Notes under the pieces: generated by a model
Seen by the model: only the letters and a program-made list of their open reading frames with translations
What the model was told of the DNA's origin: nothing
The model's database searches: none
Program-made: the position numbers and the translations under genes
Assembly: GCA_049242865.1 (NCBI GenBank)
Contig: JBMLOR010000042.1
Coordinates: 1 to 29,630 of the forward strand
Reading direction: 5' to 3'
Source of the DNA: CAIVPM01 sp049242865
GTDB taxonomy: Bacteria > Bacteroidota > Bacteroidia > Chitinophagales > Chitinophagaceae
Length of the DNA stretch: 29,630 nucleotides
Shown: positions 1 to 7,164 of the stretch, piece by piece
Position numbering within the stretch: position 1 is the stretch's first letter
How the letters are laid out: each line of letters starts with the position of its first letter

Positions 1-123
1 AGCATTGCAGTTCACAGAAATTATGAAAAGAAAAAATTAGTAGAGGTTTTAAAAAAAGAAATTTTATTAAGCATTCCTCAAAAAATGAAAGAAAATACAA
101 ACTCTTTTGTACTTCAGTTATAA
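1..123 (+). CDS. 3' end of a gene entering from the left; possibly a LysR/OxyR-type regulator
   Basis: Frame 1 is open from the first base to a TAA at 121-123, giving 40 C-terminal residues; the start lies outside the window. The residues are rich in Lys and Glu and include a stretch of the type 'RNYEKKKLVEVLKKEI' followed by 'SIPQKM'. From memory this resembles the extreme C-terminus of LysR-family (OxyR-like) regulators of Bacteroidota, where a final helix of this kind closes the effector domain. That is an inference from a short piece and could be wrong. The stop codon sits inside a perfect hairpin (112-134). The next gene, the M20 amidohydrolase, is convergent. Confidence 0.5.
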   Translation, partial: SIAVHRNYEKKKLVEVLKKEILLSIPQKMKENTNSFVLQL

Positions 124-134
124 AATAACTGAAG
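112..134. terminator. Perfect 10-bp hairpin over the stop codon of the left-edge gene
   Basis: CTTCAGTTAT (112-121) and ATAACTGAAG (125-134) are perfectly complementary around a 3-nt AAA loop, and the TAA stop (121-123) is inside it. Neither strand has a T-run directly after the stem, so this is not a textbook intrinsic terminator. It lies between two convergent genes and could end or protect transcripts from either side. Confidence 0.4.
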
Positions 135-189
135 CTAGAAATAATGTATCACAAACTTCAATTTAAAATTATAGGCTAAATTATTTTGC

Positions 190-1470
190 TTATTTATTTT
201 GTAAACGATTGTATAATAAAAAAGCAAATTTTTCAACACCAACTTTAATGCAATCTTCATCCACCATAAAATTTGGTGCATGTATCATGGCTATCATTCC
301 TTTATTAAAGTTGCTGCCACCCAAGAAAAAATATACTCCTGGTATGCTTTGCTGAAAGTATGCAAAATCGTCGTTACTAAATGGAACTTGACCATAACTT
401 TTAGTTACAGTATTGTTGCCAAATGCTTGGTTTAATAAACTTGTTGCCTGTTGTGTAAGCTTTGGATTGTTGTTTATTGTTGGATTTTCTTTGAAGAAGG
501 AAAGTGACAATAAATCGTTTTGCAACCCCATATTTTCAATTACTTTTTTTACATTGGGCAATATATTTTTTAGATTTTCTTTTTCTGTTTCATAAACATC
601 TGCCTCTACAATTGTAGTATCTCCTTTGGTGTAACTTGTATAATTTTCATCGGCAATGAAATAGTTTTTGTAAATAGTGGAAGATGATGTTAATCCAAGT
701 TTTGGATCTAAAATATGTTGCATTTCCCAGGGTTTACTATTTTCTTTTGTTCTTGTTAGTGTTGCTTTAATTGAACTGTATAACTGTTTTATTTTTTCGG
801 CATTAACACTATTTTTAAATTTTATTCTAATGCCTTTTTGATAACAAAACATTTCATTTTCTTTAACCATAATTTCTCCCATCGATGCTGGTATAATATG
901 TAATCCATAAATTTCTGTTGGCTTTATATATGATAATAATTTATTTTCAATCATGCCTTTTGCTCCTGTAAAAGGTTCTTCCTGTGGTTGAAAAATAAAA
1001 TAAATTGTACCTTTTAAATCATTTTTATTTTTAGATAATACTTCAGCAATTCCTAATGCAATTGTCATGTGAACATCGTGCCCACAACCATGTTGCACAT
1101 TGGCTACTTTACTTTTAAAATCAACATTATCCTCAAAATTATTGGGTAAAGCATCCATGTCTGCTCTCCATGCAATGGCTTTTCCCTTTTTAGCTCCATG
1201 TAAAATGCCAACCAAACCATAACCATAAATATTGGTTTTAACTTCTATTCCTAAACTAAGTAAATATTGTTTTATGGTTTGCTGTGTTTGTTTTTCGTTT
1301 CCAGCTAATTCTGGATTTGCATGCAGCTGTCTTCTTATTTTTAGTAACTTGTTGTAAATTTTATCAGTATCAATTTTAATTTTACTTAAAATTTTGCTCG
1401 AAGTATTAATGGTTTGTGCATTAGCATCTAAAATTGCTAGTGTAAGAATTAGAATAAAATATTTTTTCAT
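190..1470 (-). CDS. Exported M20-family amidohydrolase (amidase/aminoacylase-like metallopeptidase)
   Basis: A 426-aa protein of the M20D group (hippurate hydrolase / N-acyl-amino-acid amidohydrolase). These dinuclear-metal enzymes hydrolyse the amide bond of N-acylated amino acids or small peptides. Visible marks are ADMDALP (about residues 103-109), the metal-site motif GCGHDVH (128-134), QPQEE (161-165, with the catalytic and metal Glu pair) and GLHIIP (189-194) with a further His. Residues 1-19 form a signal peptide ending in ANAQ, so it probably acts in the periplasm. I chose the ATG at 1470. An open frame runs 21 codons further upstream, but those codons would put a Cys/Phe-rich stretch before a complete signal peptide. 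The gene follows a Crp/Fnr regulator by 66 bp on the same strand. The substrate cannot be told from sequence. Confidence 0.87.
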   Translation of the reverse strand: MKKYFILILTLAILDANAQTINTSSKILSKIKIDTDKIYNKLLKIRRQLHANPELAGNEKQTQQTIKQYLLSLGIEVKTNIYGYGLVGILHGAKKGKAIAWRADMDALPNNFEDNVDFKSKVANVQHGCGHDVHMTIALGIAEVLSKNKNDLKGTIYFIFQPQEEPFTGAKGMIENKLLSYIKPTEIYGLHIIPASMGEIMVKENEMFCYQKGIRIKFKNSVNAEKIKQLYSSIKATLTRTKENSKPWEMQHILDPKLGLTSSSTIYKNYFIADENYTSYTKGDTTIVEADVYETEKENLKNILPNVKKVIENMGLQNDLLSLSFFKENPTINNNPKLTQQATSLLNQAFGNNTVTKSYGQVPFSNDDFAYFQQSIPGVYFFLGGSNFNKGMIAMIHAPNFMVDEDCIKVGVEKFAFLLYNRLQNK

Positions 1471-1536
1471 GATTTTGTTTATAAAGCAAAATTGTGTACA
1501 AAACAAAAATGATGGCTGACACAAATGTGTCAAAAT

Positions 1537-2136
1537 TTATTTGCCGTTTTTGCCTGAGATTTTTTGTCTTATTCTTGTCAGTGTTTGCCTTTCAATTCCT
1601 AAATAACTGCTTAAGTGGGATAATGAAATTCTGTTATATAATTTTGGGTAATATTTGATAAATTCAAGATAGCGTTCTTCTGCTGAAAGAAAAAGTAAAC
1701 TTTCAATTTTGTATTGTTGAGTTTTTATAACTTCTTCTGCAATTAATCTTCCAAATTTTTGAATGGATGGTAATGAATTATACGCTTTATGCATGTTATC
1801 AAAAGAAATATTAACTACTGAGGTTGGCTCCAAAGCAATAAAATTGTATTTGCTTGGTTGCTTTGTAATAAAAGCAGCGTAGTGAATGGCATAATCATTT
1901 TCTGCATGAAATCTTACTGTAATTTCATTATCATTTTTATCTAAAAAGTAAGATCGTATTAATCCACTTGCAATAAAACCAATTTCATGTTGTGTTTGCC
2001 CAGCTTTAATAATGATTTCTTTTTTTGGATAGTGTTTAACTGATAATAGTGAACTATAAGCAACCAATTCAGCATCTGTAATTTCGGGTACAAACGATTT
2101 TATGGATTGAAGATATTTTGAAATTTCCGACAACAA
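1537..2136 (-). CDS. Crp/Fnr-family transcriptional regulator (TTG start)
   Basis: A 199-aa protein with an N-terminal cyclic-nucleotide-binding-type beta-roll (about 25-115) and a C-terminal helix-turn-helix (about 169-195, containing LSSYLGIERQTLTRIR). This is the short form common in Bacteroidota. No Cys cluster for an Fe-S centre is visible, so it is not a classical Fnr. The only possible start is a TTG at 2136 (or the adjacent TTG at 2133). Going upstream the frame meets a stop at 2155-2157 with no ATG, and the next Met is near residue 115. The gene begins 13 bp after the stop of the NTF2-like gene and precedes the M20 gene, so all three are probably co-transcribed. A role in controlling its own cluster is a guess from position. 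Confidence 0.85.
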   Translation of the reverse strand: MLSEISKYLQSIKSFVPEITDAELVAYSSLLSVKHYPKKEIIIKAGQTQHEIGFIASGLIRSYFLDKNDNEITVRFHAENDYAIHYAAFITKQPSKYNFIALEPTSVVNISFDNMHKAYNSLPSIQKFGRLIAEEVIKTQQYKIESLLFLSAEERYLEFIKYYPKLYNRISLSHLSSYLGIERQTLTRIRQKISGKNGK

Positions 2137-2149
2137 AGCTGTGTAACTA

Positions 2150-2650
2150 TTATTTTATTTGTTGTAATATATGCTCAAAGCTGAGTGATTTTGATAGTTT
2201 CCAAACACCATTTTCTAGTATCCATACATGAGTAAATTTTGCTGAGCTTCCAAAATTTTCTGGCTTACTATTAATTGTTTCAAAAAACTGATGTGTGCCT
2301 TCTTGTATTGCTCCATACAAAATTCCATTATTGTATAAAGCATAAATTTTTGTACTGTTTTTAATAAGTTCTCGCCTTGCCTGAAAGTTTTTTGGGTCTT
2401 TGCAAAGGCCATTTCTTAAATCGGTTAAAAACTTTGTTTTGTTTGAAATGCCAGATTTATCATGAAAAAAATCGAATTTTTCGCTCAACAAATTTTCAAA
2501 TTGGCTGATATCACAAGTGTTAAATCCTATATTAAACAATAAACTATCTTTTTGTAGAATAATTTTATACAAAGTGTCACTATCAGGTATTTGTGCATTT
2601 GCTGAAAAAAAAGCAACTACAAAAAATCCAATTAAACATTTTTTTATCAT
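2150..2650 (-). CDS. Exported NTF2-like (DUF4440/SnoaL-type) protein
   Basis: 166 aa with a signal peptide (1-19, ending SANAQ) and a single NTF2-like fold of the DUF4440 type: an N-terminal helical part with D and F residues, 'LLSEKFDFFHDKSG', and the closing strands 'THVWILENGVWKLSKSLSFEH', which match the family's usual 'VWvkedGkWkl' ending. Members include small-molecule-binding or isomerase-like proteins; nothing here gives a substrate. It is the first gene of a likely three-gene unit with the Crp/Fnr regulator (13 bp downstream) and the M20 hydrolase. A TAnnTTTG box lies 59 bp before the ATG. Confidence 0.8.
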   Translation of the reverse strand: MIKKCLIGFFVVAFFSANAQIPDSDTLYKIILQKDSLLFNIGFNTCDISQFENLLSEKFDFFHDKSGISNKTKFLTDLRNGLCKDPKNFQARRELIKNSTKIYALYNNGILYGAIQEGTHQFFETINSKPENFGSSAKFTHVWILENGVWKLSKSLSFEHILQQIK

Positions 2651-2708
2651 ACTAGTTAATTTTAAATATTGCTGTAAATCAACTTTGCTTTGAAATGAAA
2701 TACTTATT

Positions 2709-2716
2709 CAAACGTA
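2709..2716 (-). promoter_or_regulatory. Candidate -7 box for the NTF2-like/crp/M20 cluster
   Basis: On the minus strand the sequence is TACGTTTG, an exact match to the Bacteroidota -7 consensus TAnnTTTG, about 59 bp before the ATG at 2650. No TTG is found 19 bp upstream, so the -33 element is weak. Three direct copies of AAACTA (plus strand, 2716-2721, 2725-2730, 2732-2737) sit just upstream and could be a regulator site. Confidence 0.4.
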
Positions 2717-2781
2717 AACTATTTAAACTAAAAACTATTGTATAAACGTTAAAATATTAAATGGCATTGTTGCTTTAAAAA

Positions 2782-3810
2782 TTAATTAGAAAGTTGTTTT
2801 ACAATAGTTGGACCTTGATATACAAAACCAGTCCACACTTGTAGCAAATTTGCACCTGCATTTATTTTGTCAATAGCATCTGTTTTGGTAAAAATTCCAC
2901 CACTACCAATTAAAGTAATTTTTCCACTTGTTTTGTTAGAAATGTATTGCAAAACTTCAGTGCTTTTTTGTAGTACAGGTTTTCCGCTAAGCCCACCTGC
3001 TCCTATAGCTTCTACCTCAATTTTTGAAGTAACTAAATTAGTTCTATCAATCGTAGTATTGCTTATGACCAATCCACTTAGTTGCTGCTCAAACGCAATG
3101 TCAATAATGTCATTTAACTCGTCAATATTTAAATCTGGAGCAATTTTTAGCAATATTGGTTTAGGCTTTGGCTGTTGTTTGTTATAAGTATTGAGTTCTG
3201 TAAAAATTTTAGTTAACATAGGTTTTTCTTGCAAAGCCCTTAATCCTGGAGTATTAGGACTGCTTACGTTAACAACAAAATAATCTACAACATGGTGTAG
3301 TTTTTTAAAACAAATTAAGTAATCTTTCCAAGCATCATCATTAGGTGTTACTTTATTTTTTCCAATATTTCCGCCAATTATAAAATTACTGTTTTCGTTG
3401 TTACGCTTCCAATTTTCTAATCTTTTTTGTACACTCTCTACACCATCATTATTAAAACCCATTCTGTTAATCAAAGCTTTATCTTGTGGCAATCTAAAGA
3501 GGCGAGGTAAAGGATTGCCATCTTGAGCGAGTGGTGTAACTGTACCAACTTCAACAAAACCAAAACCTAATGTTTTTAATTCTTTTAAGTACAAAGCATT
3601 TTTGTCAAAGCCTGCACCCAAGCCAATTTTATTTCTAAATTTTAGTCCAAAAAATTCTACACAATTTTGTTGTTCATCAGGTGTAAAATATTTTGCTAAT
3701 AAAGAATTGATGAAAGGAATGCTGCAAAAAAACTTTAAAGTTTTCATGCTAAAATAGTGCACTTTTTCAGCGTCAAACCAAAACAAAATGCTTCTCAATA
3801 AGTTGTACAT
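2782..3810 (-). CDS. pyrD: Dihydroorotate dehydrogenase (quinone), class 2
   Basis: 342 aa, close to the usual class 2 length. The enzyme oxidises dihydroorotate to orotate with FMN, passing electrons to membrane quinone, in pyrimidine synthesis. The N-terminal amphipathic part (about 1-40, opening MYNLLRSILFWFDAEKVHYF) is the class 2 membrane-association helix pair. FMN and substrate motifs follow: GLGAGFDKNA (63-72), NRMGFNNDG (115-123), GGNIGKNK (146-153), NVSSPNTPGLR (181-191, with the class 2 catalytic Ser), SNTTI (250-254), GGLSGKP (272-278) and GSGGI (302-306). I chose the ATG at 3810, which aligns with the family N-terminus; the frame stays open 30 codons upstream to an ATG at 3900, but that extension has no family counterpart. 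It diverges from pheT. Confidence 0.96.
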   Translation of the reverse strand: MYNLLRSILFWFDAEKVHYFSMKTLKFFCSIPFINSLLAKYFTPDEQQNCVEFFGLKFRNKIGLGAGFDKNALYLKELKTLGFGFVEVGTVTPLAQDGNPLPRLFRLPQDKALINRMGFNNDGVESVQKRLENWKRNNENSNFIIGGNIGKNKVTPNDDAWKDYLICFKKLHHVVDYFVVNVSSPNTPGLRALQEKPMLTKIFTELNTYNKQQPKPKPILLKIAPDLNIDELNDIIDIAFEQQLSGLVISNTTIDRTNLVTSKIEVEAIGAGGLSGKPVLQKSTEVLQYISNKTSGKITLIGSGGIFTKTDAIDKINAGANLLQVWTGFVYQGPTIVKQLSN

Positions 3811-3855
3811 ATGGCAAAGAAAGTGGAATTTGCTAATTTGATCGTGTGCTTGTTT

Positions 3856-3874
3856 GCCAATTGTTGGAATTGGC
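3856..3874. repeat. Inverted repeat GCCAATT-N5-AATTGGC upstream of pyrD
   Basis: Perfect 7-bp arms (3856-3862 and 3868-3874) with a 5-nt centre, in the divergent pyrD/pheT intergenic region, 46 bp before the pyrD start. A second partial match (TTGCCA at 3854-3859 against TGGCAA at 3879-3884) overlaps it. It could be an operator or a leader hairpin; nothing else supports either. Confidence 0.35.
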
Positions 3875-3912
3875 TTAATGGCAAAAGTATTATTCACCAA
3901 TGTGTAGTGGCA

Positions 3913-3947
3913 AATGACTATTGACTAAATGACCAATCACCATTACA
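3913..3947. repeat. Degenerate 7-bp periodic tract between pyrD and pheT
   Basis: The plus strand reads in heptamers AATGACT, ATTGACT, AAATGAC, CAATCAC, CATTACA. Phase is kept for about five units with drift. It belongs to the same kind of short-period AT-rich tract seen at 6403-6520, 27442-27587 and 28360-28394. Confidence 0.5.
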
Positions 3948-3975
3948 TTTGCAACAATTTTATTTATAATTTAGA

Positions 3976-6396
3976 ATGACAATAAGTTACAACTGGCTTT
4001 GTGATTACTTACCAGAACATATAGAAATAGATAGGTTATCAAAAATTTTAACTTCCATAGGTTTAGAAGTTGAAAGTGTAACACCTTTTGAGAGTATAAA
4101 AGGTGGATTAAAAGGTTTAGTTATTGGTGAGGTGCTTACTTGCACTAAACACCCAAATGCCGATAAATTGAGTTTAACAACTGTAAATATTGGAACTGAA
4201 AATCCATTGCATATTGTTTGTGGAGCTTCAAATGTTGCAGCTGGTCAAAAAGTAGTGGTTGCACCAATTGGTACAACCATTTATCCAACAAGTGGAGAGC
4301 CACTTACTATGGAAAAAAGAAAAATTAGAGGCGAGCTTAGCGAAGGAATGATTTGTGCTGAAGATGAAATTGGTTTGTCTACAAATCACGATGGAATTTT
4401 AGTTTTAAACAGCGATGTAGTTGTAGGAAAAACAGCTGCAGAACATTTTAAACCATATACTGATTTTATAATTGAAATTGGGCTTACACCAAATCACATG
4501 GATGCCATGAGCCATTTAGGTGTAGCTAGAGATGTTTGTGCCTATTTAACCCATCATGATAATAAAGAGCAAAAAGTTAAATTTCCTTACAAAAATAATT
4601 TTAAGGCCGATAATAATAATTTGCAAATTGAAGTAAACATCGCAAGTAAAGAAGCCTGTGCAAGGTATGCAGGTGTTACCATTAGTGGTGTTAAAGTTGC
4701 TGCTTCGCCACAATGGCTTAAAGAAAGATTACAAGCAGTTGGCGTAAGAAGCATAAACAATATTGTTGATATTACGAATTATGTGTTGCACGAAACTGGA
4801 CAACCATTGCATGCTTTTGATGCTAATAAAATTGAAGGCAATAAAATTATTGTAGACACACTTGAATCTGATACTAATTTTTTATCACTCGACGAAAAAG
4901 AAAGAAAATTATTATCAACCGACTTGTGTATTTGCGATGGCAACAAAAATCCCATGTGTATAGCTGGAGTTTTTGGTGGTTTAAATAGTGGTGTAACCAA
5001 TACAACTACCAACATTTTTTTAGAAAGTGCTTGGTTTAATCCACAATATGTAAGAGCAACAAGTATGCATCATGGCTTACGTACAGATGCAGCAACAAGA
5101 TTTGAAAAAGGCGTTGATATTAGCAATACTGTAAATGTTTTAAAGCGTGCAGCATTATTAATAAAGGAAATAGCAGGAGGAGAGATTAGTAGTGATGTGG
5201 TAGATGTTTTTGAAGGAAAAGAAAAAACACAGGTTGCTTTAAAATATCATTATTTAAAAAAACTAAGTGGCAAAAATTATCATCCCGATGCTGTAAAAAA
5301 AATATTTACAGCCCTTGATTTTGAAATTGTAAAAGAAGGAATTGATAGTATTTGGGTTGCTGTGCCACATAGTAAACCTGATATTAGTTTGCCAGCAGAT
5401 TTAGTAGAAGAAATTTTAAGAATCGATGGTTTAGATAATATTGAAATTCCTAGCTTAATAAGTATTTCGCCAGCAATTAACACCCTAAGTTTTAAAGAAA
5501 ATATTAAAGAAAAAATAGCAAATTATTTGGTGGGTTTGGGCTTTAGCGAAATTGTAACCAACAGTATTACAAATAGCAAGTATTACAACAATGAAACCCT
5601 GAATGGTACTGTAAAAATGATGAACAACTTAAGTGCTGATTTAGATGTGCTTCGTCCGAGTATGCTAGAAACAGGGTTAGAAACATTAGCCTACAACTAC
5701 AACAGAAAAAACACAAATCTTCGTTTTTTTGAAATAGGTAAAACCTATGGCACTAGTGGAATTGGTAATTATTTTGAAGAAGAGCATGTGGCAATTTTTA
5801 TTAGCGGAGAACGTAATGAAGCATCTTGGCAAAACAAGCCTCAAAGTTTTAGTTTTTACGATGCTAAAGGCATTACACAAAGTATTTGCAGTTTATTAAT
5901 GTTACCAAAAATAAAAGCCGTAAAAGCAGATGATGGTAATAACATAATTATAAGTAGTGGTAAAAAGCAAATTGCTACTATTAAAACTGTAAGTAGTAAG
6001 CAACTTCAACATTTCGACATTAAGCAACAAGTGTTTTTTATTGATTTTAATTTAGATGCTTTAATTGATGCAGCAAATAGTAAAACTATTATTTATAAAG
6101 AGGTAAGTAAATTTCCTTCTGTGCAAAGAGACCTAGCACTATTGCTCGACAAAAAAATTACTTACGAATCTATTGAAACTAGCATCAAAAAAAATAATAT
6201 CAGCAAATTACAAGCAGTTAAGTTGTTCGATATTTTTGAGAGCGAGAAATTAGGTAACAACAAAAAAAGTTTAGCGGTAAACTTTACTTTTTTAGACGAA
6301 GAAAAAACACTTACCGACAAAGAAATTGACGGCATGATGCAAAAAATTATTAGCAGCCTAGAAAAAGATGTTGAAGCTGTGGTGAGAGGGAATTAA
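3976..6396 (+). CDS. pheT: Phenylalanyl-tRNA synthetase beta subunit
   Basis: 806 aa, the normal bacterial length. PheT forms the (alpha-beta)2 enzyme that charges tRNA-Phe and carries the editing site. Domains in order: N-terminal B1 part opening with TISYNWLCDYLP; an EMAP-type tRNA-binding domain (about 45-150, with HPNADKLSLTTVNIG and the IVCGASNV segment); the B3/B4 editing domain (about 210-400, with GVRSINNIVDITNYV and QPLHAFDA); B5 (about 405-480); the synthetase-like core (about 490-690); and a C-terminal anticodon-binding FDX-ACB domain (about 710-806, starting near SKFPSVQRDLALL). pheS is not adjacent. It heads a plus-strand run with the coiled-coil gene and zapA, but a 139-bp gap with periodic repeats follows it. 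Confidence 0.97.
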   Translation: MTISYNWLCDYLPEHIEIDRLSKILTSIGLEVESVTPFESIKGGLKGLVIGEVLTCTKHPNADKLSLTTVNIGTENPLHIVCGASNVAAGQKVVVAPIGTTIYPTSGEPLTMEKRKIRGELSEGMICAEDEIGLSTNHDGILVLNSDVVVGKTAAEHFKPYTDFIIEIGLTPNHMDAMSHLGVARDVCAYLTHHDNKEQKVKFPYKNNFKADNNNLQIEVNIASKEACARYAGVTISGVKVAASPQWLKERLQAVGVRSINNIVDITNYVLHETGQPLHAFDANKIEGNKIIVDTLESDTNFLSLDEKERKLLSTDLCICDGNKNPMCIAGVFGGLNSGVTNTTTNIFLESAWFNPQYVRATSMHHGLRTDAATRFEKGVDISNTVNVLKRAALLIKEIAGGEISSDVVDVFEGKEKTQVALKYHYLKKLSGKNYHPDAVKKIFTALDFEIVKEGIDSIWVAVPHSKPDISLPADLVEEILRIDGLDNIEIPSLISISPAINTLSFKENIKEKIANYLVGLGFSEIVTNSITNSKYYNNETLNGTVKMMNNLSADLDVLRPSMLETGLETLAYNYNRKNTNLRFFEIGKTYGTSGIGNYFEEEHVAIFISGERNEASWQNKPQSFSFYDAKGITQSICSLLMLPKIKAVKADDGNNIIISSGKKQIATIKTVSSKQLQHFDIKQQVFFIDFNLDALIDAANSKTIIYKEVSKFPSVQRDLALLLDKKITYESIETSIKKNNISKLQAVKLFDIFESEKLGNNKKSLAVNFTFLDEEKTLTDKEIDGMMQKIISSLEKDVEAVVRGN

Positions 6397-6402
6397 GAAT
6401 CT

Positions 6403-6472
6403 TGAATGATGGATTATGAATGATGAATTATGAATGATAAATGATGAACTTTAAGATTTAGAATTTATTTTA
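6403..6472. repeat. Ten-unit heptamer tract (consensus TGAATKA) after pheT
   Basis: The plus strand divides exactly into heptamers: TGAATGA, TGGATTA, TGAATGA, TGAATTA, TGAATGA, TAAATGA, TGAACTT, TAAGATT, TAGAATT, TATTTTA. The first six are near-identical and the last four decay while keeping the 7-nt phase. The tract starts 6 bp after the pheT stop. Stops occur in every frame, so it is not coding. Confidence 0.75.
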
Positions 6473-6496
6473 AAAACCTTTTTCAGTGAATTTCCT

Positions 6497-6520
6497 AATT
6501 GTCAAATTGTCAAATTAATT
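6497..6520. repeat. Octamer tract AATTGTCA x2 + AATTAATT
   Basis: AATTGTCA at 6497-6504 and 6505-6512, then AATTAATT at 6513-6520. The same octamer family appears at 27548-27579. It ends 15 bp before the TTG start of the coiled-coil gene. Confidence 0.6.
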
Positions 6521-6535
6521 TATTATCACATTTAC

Positions 6536-6817
6536 TTGATACAACAAATCATACATATTAAACAACTAGTTCAGCAACTTGTAAAACAAATGCAAGTGCT
6601 TGAAAAAGAAAATGCCCAACTAAAAAAAGAATTGAGCAAGCAAAGTATTGTTGTAACTGAGCAAGTAAAACATATTGAACAGCTGAAACAAAAAATAGAT
6701 GGCTTAAAACTCAAAGGAAGTCATCTTTTGCCCGAAGAAAGAAATGCTATGGTTAGAAGAATTGATGGCTATTTAAAAGAAATTGATTTGTGCTTAGAAG
6801 CATTAAATAAAGAATAA
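6536..6817 (+). CDS. Small coiled-coil protein upstream of zapA (TTG start)
   Basis: 93 aa, almost entirely a predicted coiled coil in its first 60 residues (heptad pattern through IKQLVQQLVKQMQVLEKENA and on to KHIEQLKQKIDGLK), then a short helical C-terminus with ERNAMVRRIDGYLKEIDLCLEAL. The start must be TTG at 6536: the frame is open back to a stop at 6452-6454 and contains no ATG. It lies 20 bp before zapA on the same strand. A short coiled-coil gene between pheT and zapA recurs in Bacteroidota as I remember it. By analogy with gammaproteobacterial ZapB, a short coiled-coil partner of ZapA, it could act with ZapA at the division site, but I see no direct homology, so this is inference from position and architecture. 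Confidence 0.75.
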   Translation: MIQQIIHIKQLVQQLVKQMQVLEKENAQLKKELSKQSIVVTEQVKHIEQLKQKIDGLKLKGSHLLPEERNAMVRRIDGYLKEIDLCLEALNKE

Positions 6818-6837
6818 ATTACTTTTTAATTCAAAAC

Positions 6838-7125
6838 ATGAGTGAGCTAATACCCATAAATATTACCATTGCAGATAGAACATATCGATTAAAAATTGAT
6901 AAAGCAGATGAAGAAACGGTTCGTAGAACTGTAAAAATCATCAACGATAAAGTATTTGAATATAAAAGCAATTTAGCAGGTAAAGACATGCAAGATTTTG
7001 TTTCGATGGCTTTACTTTGGTTTGCCACAGAACAAACAAAAAACAGCAATAATATTTTAAGCAATAAAGCTATAGAAGATGAATTGAATAATATAGAACA
7101 GTTGTTGAATAAGAGTATTAATTAA
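6838..7125 (+). CDS. zapA: Cell division protein ZapA
   Basis: 95 aa. The N-terminal half is the ZapA globular head (about 1-45: PINITIADRTYRLKI, then DEETVRRTVKIINDKV) and the C-terminal half is a long helix or coiled coil (about 50-95). ZapA binds FtsZ filaments and promotes Z-ring bundling in the cytoplasm. The length and the conserved YRLKI and LLWFATEQ segments fit the family. It sits 20 bp after the coiled-coil gene and converges on the GH125 gene with a 39-bp gap. No RNA gene is visible after zapA, although in some bacteria 6S RNA lies in that position. Confidence 0.88.
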   Translation: MSELIPINITIADRTYRLKIDKADEETVRRTVKIINDKVFEYKSNLAGKDMQDFVSMALLWFATEQTKNSNNILSNKAIEDELNNIEQLLNKSIN

Positions 7126-7164
7126 CAAACTTTTCAAAATACAGTTTAGCCAACCAATTATATA

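Noticed and set aside
3811..3900. N-terminal extension of pyrD
   Set aside because: The ATG at 3810 gives the family N-terminus; the upstream codons have no counterpart and contain an inverted repeat.
6403..6520. CRISPR-like or phage attachment repeats
   Set aside because: The units are 7-8 bp, contiguous and degenerate, with no spacers and no cas, integrase or transposase gene nearby.
7126..7164. 6S RNA after zapA
   Set aside because: Only 39 bp separate zapA from the convergent gene, too short for the RNA.
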